The notes under the pieces: model-generated
Databases searched by the model: none
What the model saw: only the letters and a program-made list of their open reading frames with translations
Told to the model about the DNA's origin: nothing
Part shown: one piece after another, positions 63,765-64,000 of the stretch
Layout of the letters: each line of letters begins with the position of its first letter
Position numbering within the stretch: the stretch's first letter is position 1
DNA from: Euonymus europaeus
Taxonomy: Eukaryota; Streptophyta; Magnoliopsida; Celastrales; Celastraceae
DNA: 64,000 nt
Assembly: GCA_963580455.1 (NCBI GenBank)
Contig: OY756970.1
Location: 434,001-498,000 of the forward strand
Direction: 5' to 3'
Position numbers and translations under genes: made by a program

Positions 63765-63936
63765 TCAAGCTAAAAATCACCGAATTCAGAACTCGGAGTC
63801 AACGGATATTCATAAAACCGTTTACGTAAAGAAACCACATTTCTGCCTAACTAGATGAAACGAGACCTACTAGCCACGAGTTCTAAAATCAAAATCCGAA
63901 AAACCAGGATTGTATAGCTCGAAAAGTAATGTGAAA
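63765..63936 (+). repeat. 172-bp 'ctgcc' monomer 5
   Basis: Same deletion, 2246 bp after monomer 2. It keeps 'ctaactag', so it does not carry the long chance frame of monomer 2. Confidence 0.9.
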
Positions 63937-64000
63937 TCAAGCTAAAAATCACCAAATTCAGAACTCGGAGTCAACGGATATTCATAAAATCGTTTACGTA
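63937..64000 (+). repeat. Partial last monomer (64 bp)
   Basis: Monomer positions 1-64 only, with 'atcaccaaattcag' and 'aaaatcgtttacg'. It is cut by the window edge, so the array continues to the right. The left edge also starts in array sequence. Confidence 0.97.

Larger units (their letters stand above)
60655..63936 (+). repeat. Domain 6: 4-mer and 13-mer offsets with 'ctgcc' monomers
   Basis: Four monomers at 61001-61690 (short 'ctgcc'; 'taactcggtg'; 'tcgagctaaaaatcaccc' with 'aggtaaaa' and 'gagttatg'; short 'ctgcc' with 'gtatagctcg' and 'taatgtg') recur at 63247-63936, offset 2246 bp = 13 x 173 - 3. Between them, three monomers at 61691-62209 ('ccatgag' with 'aaaattaagg'; 'cgcgcccaactagttg'; near-consensus) recur at 62382-62900, offset 691 bp. 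So a 4-mer duplicate is nested within a 13-mer duplicate. Confidence 0.85.
1..64000 (+). repeat. 173-bp satellite DNA array, 370 full monomers plus a partial
   Basis: Every base belongs to a head-to-tail repeat of 173 bp. Monomer starts fall at 1, 174, 347, 520, 693, 866, 1039 and so on, and are still in exact register at 24394 (141 units). Landmarks within the unit (position 1 = 'tcaagct'): GAATTC at 18-23, 'cagaactcgg' at 23-32, the palindrome TTTACGTAAA at 57-66, 'cgcggctaactaggtg' at 79-94, 'gacctactagcc' at 101-112, 'cgagttctgaaatc' at 114-127 and GAGCTC at 152-157. My consensus has 71 G+C of 173 and 11 CpG. Because 173 is not divisible by three, and each unit carries stops in both directions, reading frames close quickly. 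Length and organisation resemble centromeric satellites of plants and animals. I do not recognise the family, so the location is inferred and the species unknown. No gene, RNA gene or mobile element interrupts it. Confidence 0.99.

Noticed and set aside
1..64000. CRISPR array
   Set aside because: Repeats are regular, but the entire 173-bp unit is repeated and there are no unique spacers of fixed length between short repeats, and no cas genes.
1..64000. Tandem-repeat protein gene
   Set aside because: The unit of 173 bp is not a multiple of three, so the frame rotates at each unit, and stops occur in every monomer on both strands.
1..64000. CENP-B box (TTCG....A..CGGG pattern)
   Set aside because: I compared the TTCG/CGAA sites of the consensus on both strands with this pattern and found no match. 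Variants were not searched exhaustively.
1..64000. Human-type alpha satellite or Arabidopsis CEN178
   Set aside because: Unit length is similar (171 and 178 bp against 173), but I see none of the sequence landmarks I associate with either family.

Overview
The whole 64 kb window is one uninterrupted tandem satellite DNA array. The unit is 173 bp, about 41% G+C, and every copy is head-to-tail on the same strand. Setting monomer position 1 at the 'tcaagct' that opens the window, I count 370 complete monomers followed by a 64-bp partial one at 63937-64000. Counting monomer starts and indels through the window closes exactly: 370 x 173 = 64010, minus a net 74 bases lost to 16 indels, equals 63936. 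I see no protein gene, RNA gene, transposon insertion, inversion, telomeric repeat or unique sequence.

Such an array points to a eukaryotic nuclear chromosome, most likely a centromeric or pericentromeric satellite block: near-nucleosomal monomer length, higher-order repeats (HORs), one orientation, no insertions. That location is inference. I do not recognise the monomer as a satellite family I know and cannot name the species.

The array is a mosaic of domains, each with its own monomer variants and HOR format. (1) 1-20414: nine monomer classes (called a-i here) in a 9-mer HOR, with 8-, 6- and 7-mer derivatives, a 22-monomer segmental repeat (offset 3806 bp) and a 14-mer HOR (2422 bp). (2) 20415-28143: a 5-mer HOR (865 bp) with 3- and 4-mer derivatives, including two copies of a monomer that lost 28 bp. 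(3) 28144-32640: a poorly ordered stretch with a 6-mer offset and single-base length variants. (4) 32641-50975: 7-mer, 10-mer, 7-mer and 5-mer units, marked by variants such as 'cattacgcgg', 'ggctatctaggtg' and a perfect 17-bp dyad. (5) 50976-58232: three successive copies of a second, unrelated 14-mer HOR of exactly 2419 bp. (6) 58233-64000: a duplicated 5-mer, then 4-mer and 13-mer offsets, with five 172-bp monomers.

Hybrid monomers, whole-monomer deletions and copied indels show that the array grows and shrinks by recombination in register. The only open frame of about 60 codons (61524-61706, minus strand) is explained by two chance mutations in one monomer and is not a gene.
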